Shown in pieces: positions 53,304 through 60,377 of a stretch of DNA of 64,000 bases. This stretch comes from an uncultured Phaeodactylibacter sp. (GTDB lineage Bacteria; Bacteroidota; Bacteroidia; Chitinophagales; Saprospiraceae). The stretch covers positions 124,001-188,000 of the forward strand of contig CAJXNH010000003.1 of NCBI GenBank assembly GCA_913057245.1. Direction: 5' to 3'. A program made the translations under genes and the position numbers. The notes under the pieces were generated by a model, which saw nothing but the letters and a program-made list of their open reading frames with translations, was not told the DNA's origin and did no database searches. The stretch's first letter is position 1, and the number at the start of each line of letters is the position of its first letter.

Positions 53304-53316
53304 GTTCTTACCTTTG
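53286..53316 (+). promoter_or_regulatory. Candidate promoter for the tRNA-Ser/tRNA-Pro pair
   Basis: TTTG (53286-53289), 19 bp, then TACCTTTG (53309-53316): both boxes and the spacing match the Bacteroidota consensus exactly. It lies 174 bp before tRNA-Ser and partly inside the right arm of the hairpin at 53250-53303. Confidence 0.55.
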
Positions 53317-53490
53317 CAATCGCTCAAGAAAAACACACGGAAACGTTGTTCGAAAGAGCAAAAAAATTCAGGCAAAAGCGCTTGGATTTCTCAAAAAAAG
53401 TCAAGTGATTTGGGGCTCAGAAGATGGCAGATGCCACTACCCCACTCGCAACTTACCAGCTCTGGCAGCTGGGTCAATTCAGGATTACCC

Positions 53491-53577
53491 GGTGACGTGG
53501 GTGAGTGGCTGAAACCACCAGTTTGCTAAACTGGCATACCTTCACGGGTATCGGGGGTTCGAATCCCCCCGTCACCG
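53491..53577 (+). tRNA. tRNA-Ser (anticodon GCT)
   Basis: 87 nt. The acceptor stem GGTGACG pairs with CGTCACC, discriminator G. The anticodon stem CCAGT/ACTGG holds loop TTGCTAA with anticodon GCT. A long variable arm (TACC...GGTA) marks a class II serine tRNA. The T arm is GGGGG-TTCGAAT-CCCCC. CCA is not encoded. Confidence 0.97.
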
Positions 53578-53593
53578 CTGGATTAATATAGAT

Positions 53594-53668
53594 CGGGGCG
53601 TAGCGCAGTCCGGTTAGCGCACCTGCTTTGGGAGCAGGGGGCCGCAGGTTCGAATCCTGCCGCCCCGA
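53594..53668 (+). tRNA. tRNA-Pro (anticodon TGG)
   Basis: 75 nt. The acceptor stem CGGGGCG pairs with CGCCCCG, discriminator A. The anticodon stem CCTGC/GCAGG holds loop TTTGGGA with anticodon TGG. The T arm is GCAGG-TTCGAAT-CCTGC. CCA is not encoded. It is 16 bp after tRNA-Ser and borders the accessory region, so its 3' end is a possible integration site. Confidence 0.97.
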
Positions 53669-53676
53669 CGATTTTA

Positions 53677-53725
53677 CAACACAAACCGCTGTAGGTCAAT
53701 GACTTACAGCGGTTTTTTTGTGTTG
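53677..53725 (+). terminator. Strong terminator after the tRNA pair
   Basis: Arms AAACCGCTGTAGGTC (53683-53697) and GACTTACAGCGGTTT (53701-53715), one G:U pair, with a 3-nt loop, extended outward by CAACAC and GTGTTG. A seven-T run ends the stem. The symmetry (A-run before, T-run after) allows termination in both directions. Confidence 0.85.
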
Positions 53726-53753
53726 CAGTGTCGTTTTAAGTGTCGGCATAAGG

Positions 53754-53815
53754 AAAAAAACTGCCGGGAGGAAGACAGATCGAATGACATTTTAATTTAT
53801 CTCCAGTCCCGGCAG
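53754..53815 (-). terminator. Terminator of the leftmost element gene
   Basis: Arms CTGCCGGGA (53761-53769) and TCCCGGCAG (53807-53815), loop of 37 nt, with a seven-T run on the minus strand (53760-53754). It lies 26 bp after the stop codon of the gene at 53841. Confidence 0.65.
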
Positions 53816-53840
53816 GAATTAGACACCTATAAAAAAGACA

Positions 53841-55043
53841 TTAAGCTTGATTTTTTGGGGCCATGATCTGTGGCTGGAAGATTAAGAACCCTGCTGCAGC
53901 TATCAGCCCAAGGCTAAGTGGGTCGCTTAACAAACCTCCGAGTAGGTTAGATTCATTTACACCTGGTCCCGCTCCTCCTCCAGTGGGAGGCGTGGGAAGT
54001 CCATCTGAGTTCGTTTCTATCAAAAAGTCCTCCTGGCGTATTTGGAAATTCGGACTACCTGGGTTTGGAATATTGGCAAAGGCTTGCTCTGATCGAGTAT
54101 TACTCTTAAAAGCCATAACTAAAGTCCCTGTAGCAATTACAAGGGCGGCAATGGCTTTGATTAAGGCAACAACCCCAGCTATTGTAATAGGCTCGCCTAT
54201 TCGATCAGCACCAGGGCGCATAAAAGGGTACAGGACTTCCTTAGCGGCTTCCGGTGTTGCTATGTCGCCAAAGCCTTCATTCGTTAATTGCTCGATAGTG
54301 CCCAGTCTCGTAATGTTCCTCACATTGGTTTCGCTCAGTCCGGTAACTTCGCTTGCTGTGTAAATCCAGGCGTTTTGATTGATGTACTTTACTGAAATAA
54401 TGGCGTTGTAATCATCAGGGCCCATTTGGTCATAAAGAAAATTAGGGCCAGCGTCTACCAGGTGCTCATTTACCACATTTTCCATCTCCGTTTTTTCAAG
54501 GCAGCTATTTAGCTTTTCCTGATACTTTTGACGATAGGGAAAGCGGTCATTGCTGGGTGCGCTACCAGTTGGGATATTGCGAAGGGTGAACTCAGGTACA
54601 GGCCCTTGTCCGTTCCACCCTTTATATCCTGCACCTGCTGCCCGTCCATTCGCATAATTGCGGGCCTGTTGGCGGCAATATTGCTCCTGCTCATCGGTAG
54701 GCTCAAATCCGCCTGATATATTGGTGTGGGATAAGTAGCACGGACGGTCCATGCGCGTTAGCTTTTGCCAGTAACGCCGAAGTTTAGGCATTTTTGCCAT
54801 GCCGATTCCGCCAGAATGTAGCCCGGACTTTAGTACCCGGTTTAGCTCGTTCAGGACTCCCGCTTGTTCATCGGCTTCCCGAACCCGCCCGGCGCTCCGG
54901 TTAATGGCTTCTATCATTTCCAGCTCCCTGATCTTGGTTGCCAGTTGCAATTCCCCCTCAGTCATTTGAGACAAGGGGAACCAGGGACGCTCAGGTATTT
55001 GTACAGGGCGCTGTAGCCCCGCGATTTCTACAATCTTTGTCAT
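53841..55043 (-). CDS. Element protein with two hydrophobic segments, unknown function
   Basis: 400 aa, no signal peptide. Residues 1-280 are mixed alpha/beta and polar, with one Cys-containing patch (LTRMDRPCYLSHTNISGG, about 95-112). A hydrophobic segment follows (TIAGVVALIKAIAALVIATG, about 287-306), then a Gly/Pro-rich linker (GLPTPPTGGGAGPGVNESN, about 350-368), and a second hydrophobic segment near the C-terminus (SLGLIAAAGFLIFQP). The linker and short C-terminal hydrophobic tail resemble phage or membrane-associated structural proteins in general form, but no family is recognised. It is the last gene of the element and has its own terminator. Confidence 0.75.
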   Translation of the reverse strand: MTKIVEIAGLQRPVQIPERPWFPLSQMTEGELQLATKIRELEMIEAINRSAGRVREADEQAGVLNELNRVLKSGLHSGGIGMAKMPKLRRYWQKLTRMDRPCYLSHTNISGGFEPTDEQEQYCRQQARNYANGRAAGAGYKGWNGQGPVPEFTLRNIPTGSAPSNDRFPYRQKYQEKLNSCLEKTEMENVVNEHLVDAGPNFLYDQMGPDDYNAIISVKYINQNAWIYTASEVTGLSETNVRNITRLGTIEQLTNEGFGDIATPEAAKEVLYPFMRPGADRIGEPITIAGVVALIKAIAALVIATGTLVMAFKSNTRSEQAFANIPNPGSPNFQIRQEDFLIETNSDGLPTPPTGGGAGPGVNESNLLGGLLSDPLSLGLIAAAGFLIFQPQIMAPKNQA

Positions 55044-55397
55044 GTTGTCAAACTTAATGTACTAATAATTGCGGTGTCCACCGCTGATCTGACCGCAATA
55101 TATAATGGGGTTACACCACTGCCAGGACGAGACATAACAGAAAGGCACGGCATGCAATGGAATGCACTGAAAGCCCAAGAAAAAACTGCCTAGTTGACTG
55201 GAGGCAAAAGAGGAAGGAGAAAAGCCACCGGGAAACGGCTTCGTGTTGACTATTCCACCTTTTACCCCGGTAGCATTATGATATTATACTCAAACTACAA
55301 ATTGGGGGGTATAAGTGCAAGAATAAAAGCCGGAATTGAATTATGTAGCCCGGATTCTACTGCCCAAGCCCCTGTTTTTTGCTCCGTTATCATGTCC

Positions 55398-55421
55398 GCT
55401 GACATATCCGCCAGCATCCTG
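55398..55421 (+). repeat. Degenerate copies of the 12-bp repeat
   Basis: GCTGACATATCC (55398-55409) and GCCAGCATCCTG (55410-55421) are related to the tandem unit GCTAGCATATCC at 55491-55541. They lie 70 bp upstream of it in the same orientation. Confidence 0.6.
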
Positions 55422-55490
55422 CGGGTAAAAACACGCCAAATTCAACTTAAATACTTGAATATCAAATATTTAACGTTTTTTTTGCCCTCT

Positions 55491-55541
55491 GCCAGCATAT
55501 CCGCTAGCATATCCGCTAGCATATCCGCTGAGTATTCCGCT
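55491..55541 (+). repeat. Tandem 12-bp direct repeats
   Basis: Units GCCAGCATATCC, GCTAGCATATCC, GCTAGCATATCC and GCTGAGTATTCC follow each other without gaps, then GCT. Two units are identical. An AT-rich stretch (55455-55482) precedes the array. Direct repeats beside an AT-rich tract suggest a protein-binding array (regulatory, partition or replication). Confidence 0.8.
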
Positions 55542-55568
55542 CTTAAAAAGTGTCACCTGGCGGAGCAC

Positions 55569-55601
55569 AAAAAAGCCCGGCACGGAAGAACCGGACCGGG
55601 C
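55569..55601 (-). terminator. Terminator after the radC-like gene
   Basis: Arms GCCCGG (55575-55580) and CCGGGC (55596-55601) with an inner CGG/CCG stem, and a six-T run on the minus strand (55574-55569). It lies 74 bp after the radC-like stop. Confidence 0.65.
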
Positions 55602-55674
55602 AAAAGTGATCAGGAATGCGGATAAACCCTACCCGCGTTTCTTGCTTTTGGTCTATGCAAGGAACGTGAATGGG

Positions 55675-56151
55675 CTACCACATCAAATGGTTATCAGCAA
55701 AGCTATAATGCTCTTCTTTGGAAATAATAATCTCGTCAAAGTAAAAGAATTCAAAGAATTCAGCCATACGCTTGAAGGTAAAGACCACATTGATATCCTC
55801 GGGAGAGGGAAAAGCGAATACCCCTGGGTGGTTGTGGGCCAGTATGAATTTATCCGGATTAACAGCTAGCAATATTTTTAGGAGCAAGGGAAAATCCCGC
55901 TCATGTTTATCTTTTAAGCCGCTGCTAAGGTGATAGAAACAGATTGGGCGGTTCATCTCATCCAACATCAACAGAACACTTTGCTCCTGTAGCTCTATTG
56001 TGCCAGGATCGAAAACCTTACGTAGGAACTCTACTGTGACCTCTGAGTCGGTTAACGGCTCATCAGTTAGCAGTGTAGACCTGTAGGATAGTTTCAGCTC
56101 CGGCACGGTGCTGCTTTGCTTGATAATGGCATCGTCATTGAAAAACTCCAT
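55675..56151 (-). CDS. RadC-like JAB/MPN-domain protein
   Basis: 158 aa. The metal-binding JAMM motif is LAHNHPGVFAFPSPEDINVV (about 103-122; HxHPG then S..D), preceded by the Glu-containing strand EQSVLLMLDEMNRPICFYHL (about 56-75). This is the RadC (DUF2466) core without the N-terminal helix-hairpin-helix region. Stand-alone RadC-like proteins are typical of plasmids, integrative elements and defence islands; their biochemical role is unsettled. It lies just left of the iteron-like array. Confidence 0.85.
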   Translation of the reverse strand: MEFFNDDAIIKQSSTVPELKLSYRSTLLTDEPLTDSEVTVEFLRKVFDPGTIELQEQSVLLMLDEMNRPICFYHLSSGLKDKHERDFPLLLKILLAVNPDKFILAHNHPGVFAFPSPEDINVVFTFKRMAEFFEFFYFDEIIISKEEHYSFADNHLMW

Positions 56152-56229
56152 GGTTATGGTTTTTTAAGGTTGAAAAATTCGATTGATTCTAGTTTTCTAC
56201 TAATCCGTAAAAAAAAGTCATAAAAACCG

Positions 56230-56472
56230 TGGTCTAAGTGGTCTAAGTGGTCTATTGGCTGATAATCAGTTGTTTAAGCTAGACCACTCATGGTCTATTC
56301 TAGACCAACTAGACCAAAATAAATTTCATATATCCTCTCCGATCAGACTATTTTGGTCTATAGTGGTCTACCGTGGTCTAGTTTGGTCTAACTGCTGATA
56401 GGGGCGGTTTTTCTTAAGTGTCTGGTTATGAGTGTTTTCCTTTTTTTTAGACCAGATAGACCAACTAGACCA
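56230..56472. repeat. Iteron-like array: 14 copies of TGGTCTA / TAGACCA
   Basis: Plus-orientation TGGTCTA copies start at 56230, 56239 and 56248 (9-bp period), 56291, and 56354, 56364, 56374 and 56384 (10-bp period). Inverse copies TAGACCA start at 56280, 56301, 56310, 56448, 56457 and 56466 (mostly 9-bp period). So 14 heptamers occupy 243 bp of non-coding sequence between the radC-like gene and the helicase stop codon, with AT-rich tracts between the groups. Clusters in both orientations at helical-turn spacing are the form of replication-initiator iterons or of a multi-site operator. Confidence 0.9.
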
Positions 56473-56482
56473 CTACTTTTCA

Positions 56483-58384
56483 CTAGTTTTTATTTTTATC
56501 GCCATCGGTTTCGATGCTCGGTTGTAGAAAGTCAAGATCATTTATTGGGCTCTCAGTTTCAATAAATGGCATAAATCGCTTCTGCCCCTTCTTTGTACTT
56601 AGCCTCTTGTCATATCTTCCCTTCCCGCATTGCTCGGAGGCAAATGCCTTGCCAATAGTCAGATAGGATTTTAGTGTAGACTTATCTAATCTGTTCAAGT
56701 TTTGTCTAACTGCTAAATCATTATACTTGTCATAAACTGAGGGAAAGTAAATCCACAGGAATCCGTCTTTTCGTTGGTAGTCATATCCCTCTTTTAGCTG
56801 GTCATCTACTGCCAGCTTATCAAATATCTCCCAGAATTGATTGACCTCATTTGTGCCGCTGATCTGCTTTTGCTGCTCAACTGCAATATCCTTAAGCACT
56901 GAATAAACCCCTTCTTTGCCGTCCATAGCGAATGGCATATCTATCCGTCTGGATAGTATGTCAAATGGGGCCAGTAGTGAAGCAATATTCGTTAGGCTCC
57001 TTTCCTCTAGGCTGGAGGTGTCGGCATCCATCCGCAGCCGCTTATAATTTCGGTCAAATGCAGCCGCAAACTCCTTTTCCATTGCTGATCGATACTGTAG
57101 TATCTCTAGTATTATGTTACCCAGACCATCTGCCATCATTTCCTCCAAAATCCGGAACTCCTCTTTATCCTGGTCATTAAATTGAGTCTGGGTAAACTTC
57201 AGCAGGATCATACGGCTAAAAAGCGCATTTTCTTTGGTGGGCATTTCCTGACCGCCAACAATCACCGCAGAGTTGACGGTAGTAGAATGGGTTTTGTTGT
57301 CGTTGGAGGTTTGCGCTCGTTCGTAGCCAATACCATCATAGATGTTTTTGAGCATTTCGATCAATGCGGTGGCAATGCCGTTTTTATACTCCTCAAAGGG
57401 CACTATTTGATTGAATAACTGCGCCAATTTCCGGCTGAACCCTTTCGGACTGGAGGCACTGCCTAGACCGATAGCATCACTCGGCCCATAGTCACCGAAA
57501 GGGCGCATAAGGAATTGCCGAAAGGTAGTCTTACCAGTTCCTTTTGGACCGAACAGGAACAGCATGGGGAAACAGTTCGCTCTGGAGAAAACAACGTCCC
57601 GGAAAAGTGCTGCCATAAAGAAGGCAATGCCCACTTTGGCGTTGTCTCCAAAGACCATGACCAGTTGATGAGCATATTCGCGAAAAATCGCCTGTCCAGG
57701 TTGGAATTTGTTCTTCCGCTCATTCCGATACTCCGCATGAGCGTTTTTATTGATCTGGCTAAATGCAGGTAGGTAGTAAAGTTGGTCTTTTACCTGTACA
57801 ACTCCATCTTTATTGACCTTGCGCACTTTTTCGCCATCAAAAATGGCATCCGAAAAGGCATAGAGTTTGGTTTCCGGCTGCCAGCCTAAGGTATTTATTG
57901 CCTCTGCCTCCTTTTCATGGTGATATAGGTATTCTTTTACCCGGTTATGTTGTTGTGCCGTACCATTAAACACGAAGTTGCCTTCGCTCTCACAGGCCGC
58001 CTCGAATTTGCTCTTTTTGCTCACATCTTCCGTAGGCAAACAAATCATTGTCTGCTCACTATAAACATTTGTCAGCTCTAAAACTCGGCTGGGGTTGTGT
58101 TCATCCTTCAGTAAGTAAAGGCACCGGAGTGTGAAATTTGAAATTGGATACCAATCATCATCACCGCCCTTTTTTGTACTCCGGCTTTTAAATTCATACC
58201 TATTACCATCCAATCTTAAATCCGTAATGCCTTGTTCTTCCGGTCCTGGCAGCTCCTCAAAGTCAATCTCCTCACCATCAACTATAGGGAAATGGGTATT
58301 GTGCTCATGCTTTGCAGGTGCCTTTGTATCTCGTTCCTCTGATCTCCCTTGCAGCTCGTTCAATAGGTCGTTTGTCGCATTCAT
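56483..58384 (-). CDS. SF3/D5-like replicative helicase (no primase domain)
   Basis: 633 aa. The first 70 residues are polar and charged. Residues about 80-260 resemble the DUF927-type N-domain (TLRCLYLLKDEHNPSRVLEL, EAINTLGWQPETKLYAFSD). The ATPase has Walker A GPKGTGKT (279-286), an acidic Walker-B-like VPFEEY (328-333), polar sensor VIVGGQEMP and LFSRMILLKF as the likely Arg-finger region. The C-terminal 200 residues are helical (FWEIFDKLAVDDQLKEGYDY). It is probably the replication helicase of the element and could be loaded at the adjacent iteron array, which starts 11 bp after its stop codon. Confidence 0.82.
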   Translation of the reverse strand: MNATNDLLNELQGRSEERDTKAPAKHEHNTHFPIVDGEEIDFEELPGPEEQGITDLRLDGNRYEFKSRSTKKGGDDDWYPISNFTLRCLYLLKDEHNPSRVLELTNVYSEQTMICLPTEDVSKKSKFEAACESEGNFVFNGTAQQHNRVKEYLYHHEKEAEAINTLGWQPETKLYAFSDAIFDGEKVRKVNKDGVVQVKDQLYYLPAFSQINKNAHAEYRNERKNKFQPGQAIFREYAHQLVMVFGDNAKVGIAFFMAALFRDVVFSRANCFPMLFLFGPKGTGKTTFRQFLMRPFGDYGPSDAIGLGSASSPKGFSRKLAQLFNQIVPFEEYKNGIATALIEMLKNIYDGIGYERAQTSNDNKTHSTTVNSAVIVGGQEMPTKENALFSRMILLKFTQTQFNDQDKEEFRILEEMMADGLGNIILEILQYRSAMEKEFAAAFDRNYKRLRMDADTSSLEERSLTNIASLLAPFDILSRRIDMPFAMDGKEGVYSVLKDIAVEQQKQISGTNEVNQFWEIFDKLAVDDQLKEGYDYQRKDGFLWIYFPSVYDKYNDLAVRQNLNRLDKSTLKSYLTIGKAFASEQCGKGRYDKRLSTKKGQKRFMPFIETESPINDLDFLQPSIETDGDKNKN

Positions 58385-58387
58385 CCG

Positions 58388-58813
58388 TTATCGCTTTTTG
58401 AGTTCTGAAATTTGGCTATACAGCTCTGAAGTTTGAGCCAGCATATCCCTATTGAACTTCGCTAAAGCGACGGCCCCTTGACTCGCTAGCAACCAATTCC
58501 GATCGGCTTTTTTTTCAGCCTCTTTCAACTGGAGTTTTAGAGTTAAAAAGTCATCGGCTAATCTATTGTATAACTCAGTGAATTCTGACACTACCTTTTG
58601 TTGTGCCTCCAGGTATTCTACCCACGATTGCAGCTCCTCCTTTATCCAGTCTTTAGATGGGTTTTTCTTGGCAAAATCACGCTTCTTAATAAAGAAAGGA
58701 CGTAGTTTAATTGCCGCATTATCAGCCCTGTTTACCAGGTCTGATATGTCTTTAGGCCCCTTCACTTTTGGTGCCTTGATAATTGCCTCATTTTTAGCTA
58801 TATTTGTAGCCAT
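58388..58813 (-). CDS. Coiled-coil protein upstream of the helicase
   Basis: 141 aa, no signal or membrane segment. Basic N-terminus (IIKAPKVKGPKDISDLVNRA), then long helices with heptad Leu/Ile/Val (WIKEELQSWVEYLEAQQKVV, DDFLTLKLQLKEAEKKADRN, TSELYSQISELKKR). Its stop is 3 bp before the helicase start, so they are co-translated. It may be a helicase accessory or loader-like protein; the family is not recognised. Confidence 0.75.
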   Translation of the reverse strand: MATNIAKNEAIIKAPKVKGPKDISDLVNRADNAAIKLRPFFIKKRDFAKKNPSKDWIKEELQSWVEYLEAQQKVVSEFTELYNRLADDFLTLKLQLKEAEKKADRNWLLASQGAVALAKFNRDMLAQTSELYSQISELKKR

Positions 58814-58866
58814 ATCAAACGGTTTTGAAAGGGGTCAGTCCTACTGGCTCTTTTTTTGTTTGGTAT

Positions 58867-58959
58867 ATGCCTATACCGTGCCTCGGGTTCCAGCCGGGGC
58901 ACTTTAATTTACCGGAAGAACTTACCCCCATGTGTTAAAAAATGCCTATACCGTGCCTC
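58867..58959 (+). repeat. Pair of 18-bp direct repeats around the HTH gene end
   Basis: ATGCCTATACCGTGCCTC occurs at 58867-58884 and again at 58942-58959, identical over 18 bp, starts 75 bp apart. The second copy spans the stop codon of the HTH gene (coding RGTV-stop on the minus strand). The first lies in the 132-bp gap before the coiled-coil gene. Confidence 0.85.
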
Positions 58960-59269
58960 TGCGGTTTTCGCTTTGCTCTCTGCTCTTTTTCCTGTGATTC
59001 AAAATGGCATGTAATTCCTTCCGCCGGAACCGTACCGCTTTACCAATTTTGATAGCTTCCAGGACACCCGATTTTCGGTAATTGTCGATGGTGGATTGAC
59101 TGATATTGAGCAGTTCAGCGGCTTCCTTTTTGGTCATCAATTGGTCTGGGTCAATGCTGACCAAAGGGGGCGGCTGCTGTTCTGCTAACTGTGCCTTTAT
59201 GACATCAGCAATCTGTGGCACAATGCGTTTTGCAAACTCTTCGTAAAATTCTTCCGTAGGTATTAACAT
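58946..59269 (-). CDS. Helix-turn-helix (excisionase/MerR-like) protein
   Basis: 107 aa from the ATG at 59269. The N-terminal 40 residues are acidic and helical. Residues about 45-90 are a winged-helix DNA-binding domain of the HTH_17/excisionase type: QLMTKKEAAELLNISQSTID, NYRKSGVLEAIKIGKAVRFR. The basic tail (HRKKSREQSENRRGTV) may add DNA contact. It is a probable regulator or recombination directionality factor for the integrase. A dyad operator-like site lies 48 bp upstream of its start. Confidence 0.85.
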   Translation of the reverse strand: MLIPTEEFYEEFAKRIVPQIADVIKAQLAEQQPPPLVSIDPDQLMTKKEAAELLNISQSTIDNYRKSGVLEAIKIGKAVRFRRKELHAILNHRKKSREQSENRRGTV

Positions 59270-59316
59270 GGTTTGGTAATTTGTTTGATGCAAAGTTAGT
59301 CCTGAGTGTATTACGA

Positions 59317-59350
59317 ACTCCGATAACTCCGATAATCGGATTATCGGAGT
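59317..59350 (-). promoter_or_regulatory. Operator-like repeat upstream of the HTH gene
   Basis: Three copies of the decamer ACTCCGATAA: 59317-59326 and 59326-59335 direct, and 59341-59350 inverted (TTATCGGAGT). The last two form a 25-bp dyad with a 5-bp centre TCGGA. It abuts the stop codon of the upstream gene and lies 48 bp before the HTH start. This suggests autoregulation by the HTH protein or binding of a recombination factor. Confidence 0.75.
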
Positions 59351-60313
59351 TCATAAACTCTTTCTGTATTTGTCCCTGGTCTTGGAGTAGGTCTCCCCCT
59401 TGATTTTGTTCCCTAGCTGGTCCGGCAAGTCCTTATCAAAATACAGCTTGCCTATTGCCCTTGCAGCGTTGTCCTCTGTCACGCCTGCTTTCAATATACC
59501 TTTTCCTTTTAGAGCGTCTGCCATCGCAACACTATGCATGGTATGGTGACCATGGTTACTTCCAGGAAGCAATTCTTTTATTTTTTTCTCATAGATTTTA
59601 GGATGCATTAGAATATCAGCCCAACTATTCAGCTGTCCAACTTTGTCCATCTCTTCAGGATTTATCAATGAATTCAAATATTCGATCTGAAAATGGAATA
59701 CCATGCTTTTGGTAAGTCCCCCCGTAAACTGATTCACTCTAAAACGGCTCTGCTTTACATGATACAAATAGTCCCGATACGCGAATTTTCTTATTAGCTC
59801 TTCTCTATTTTCTCCTGAGAAATACAACTCTTTATCTTCTGAGTATTCTTCCTGCTTTTGCATAATCTTGTCTCTCCTTTGTCTTCTCCATTCATCGTCA
59901 TTGATAATTCCGGTAATCCTTTTCCATTTTTCAAACTGCTTGTGAGCCTCTTGATACACGTCCTGAAAAACGGACTCCCCTATTCCTCTGTGTGCTCTTA
60001 TTATATCCTCCTTGAATGCAATTCTCTGCAAGTATTCCGCTATTACCTGGTTCTTTTGCTTCAGGTAATTGTAGTTAAATGAATTCTCCATATCTGCGGT
60101 TTTTGGTTTTCCAAAAAGGTCGATTATCACCTCATGCAGCCTATTTATAAAGGCTTCTCCTCCTTTATGCTGTAGTTGTTCAAGCTCCGACCTTAAGTTG
60201 GTACAATCTTTCCATACCTCTTTTAGAAATTGCTTTTTGAACTTTTCAGAAGACAGACTATAATAGCCCCCCACATGGTCTTTTATCAATTTTTCCAGTA
60301 TCTTTGTATCCAT
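59351..60313 (-). CDS. Element protein of unknown function (320 aa)
   Basis: 320 aa, hydrophilic, mainly helical, rich in Lys, Glu, Tyr and Phe, no signal or membrane segment. Notable stretches are IRAHRGIGESVFQDVYQEAH (about 104-123) and GSNHGHHTMHSVAMADALKG (about 251-270). AT content is higher than in the flanking DUF1874-like and membrane-protein genes. I do not recognise a family. It starts 64 bp after the DUF1874-like stop, with a hairpin between, and its stop codon touches the operator-like repeat of the HTH gene. Confidence 0.75.
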   Translation of the reverse strand: MDTKILEKLIKDHVGGYYSLSSEKFKKQFLKEVWKDCTNLRSELEQLQHKGGEAFINRLHEVIIDLFGKPKTADMENSFNYNYLKQKNQVIAEYLQRIAFKEDIIRAHRGIGESVFQDVYQEAHKQFEKWKRITGIINDDEWRRQRRDKIMQKQEEYSEDKELYFSGENREELIRKFAYRDYLYHVKQSRFRVNQFTGGLTKSMVFHFQIEYLNSLINPEEMDKVGQLNSWADILMHPKIYEKKIKELLPGSNHGHHTMHSVAMADALKGKGILKAGVTEDNAARAIGKLYFDKDLPDQLGNKIKGETYSKTRDKYRKSL

Positions 60314-60327
60314 CAGACTAAGATTTT

Positions 60328-60364
60328 AGCCCGGAAGGTATTGGTAGTACCTCCGGGCTTTTTA
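60328..60364 (+). terminator. Plus-oriented hairpin against the minus-strand operon
   Basis: Arms AGCCCGGAAGGTA (60328-60340) and TACCTCCGGGCT (60348-60359), followed by a T-run on the plus strand. All genes here are on the minus strand, so it would stop antisense transcription or act as an RNA structure between two operon genes. Confidence 0.5.
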
Positions 60365-60377
60365 TTTGTAATCAAGC

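Larger units (their letters stand above)
53180..53490. other. Intergenic region between dnaA and the tRNA pair
   Basis: 311 bp. A hairpin (53250-53303) and a promoter-like element (53286-53316) are annotated separately. A short open frame from 53314 has no coding character. AT-rich A-tracts near 53360-53405 may belong to the tRNA upstream region. Confidence 0.5.
55044..55674. other. Element intergenic region with 12-bp repeats
   Basis: 631 bp between the leftmost gene and the radC-like gene. A plus-strand open frame (about 55194-55625) contains the repeats as SISASISASISA and is probably not a gene. The region holds a tandem 12-bp repeat array, a partial second copy set upstream and a minus-strand terminator, all annotated separately. 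The promoter of the 400-aa gene must lie here, but no clear TAnnTTTG box was seen. Confidence 0.5.

Noticed and set aside
53314-53529. Short plus-strand frame before the tRNAs
   Set aside because: It runs into tRNA-Ser and has no coding character.
53594-53668. tRNA-Pro 3' end as a proven attL site
   Set aside because: No second copy of the tRNA 3' end is found in the window, so the attachment site cannot be fixed here.
55194-55625. Plus-strand open frame of 143 codons in the element
   Set aside because: It reads through the 12-bp repeats and the minus-strand terminator, lies opposite to all element genes and shows no domain.
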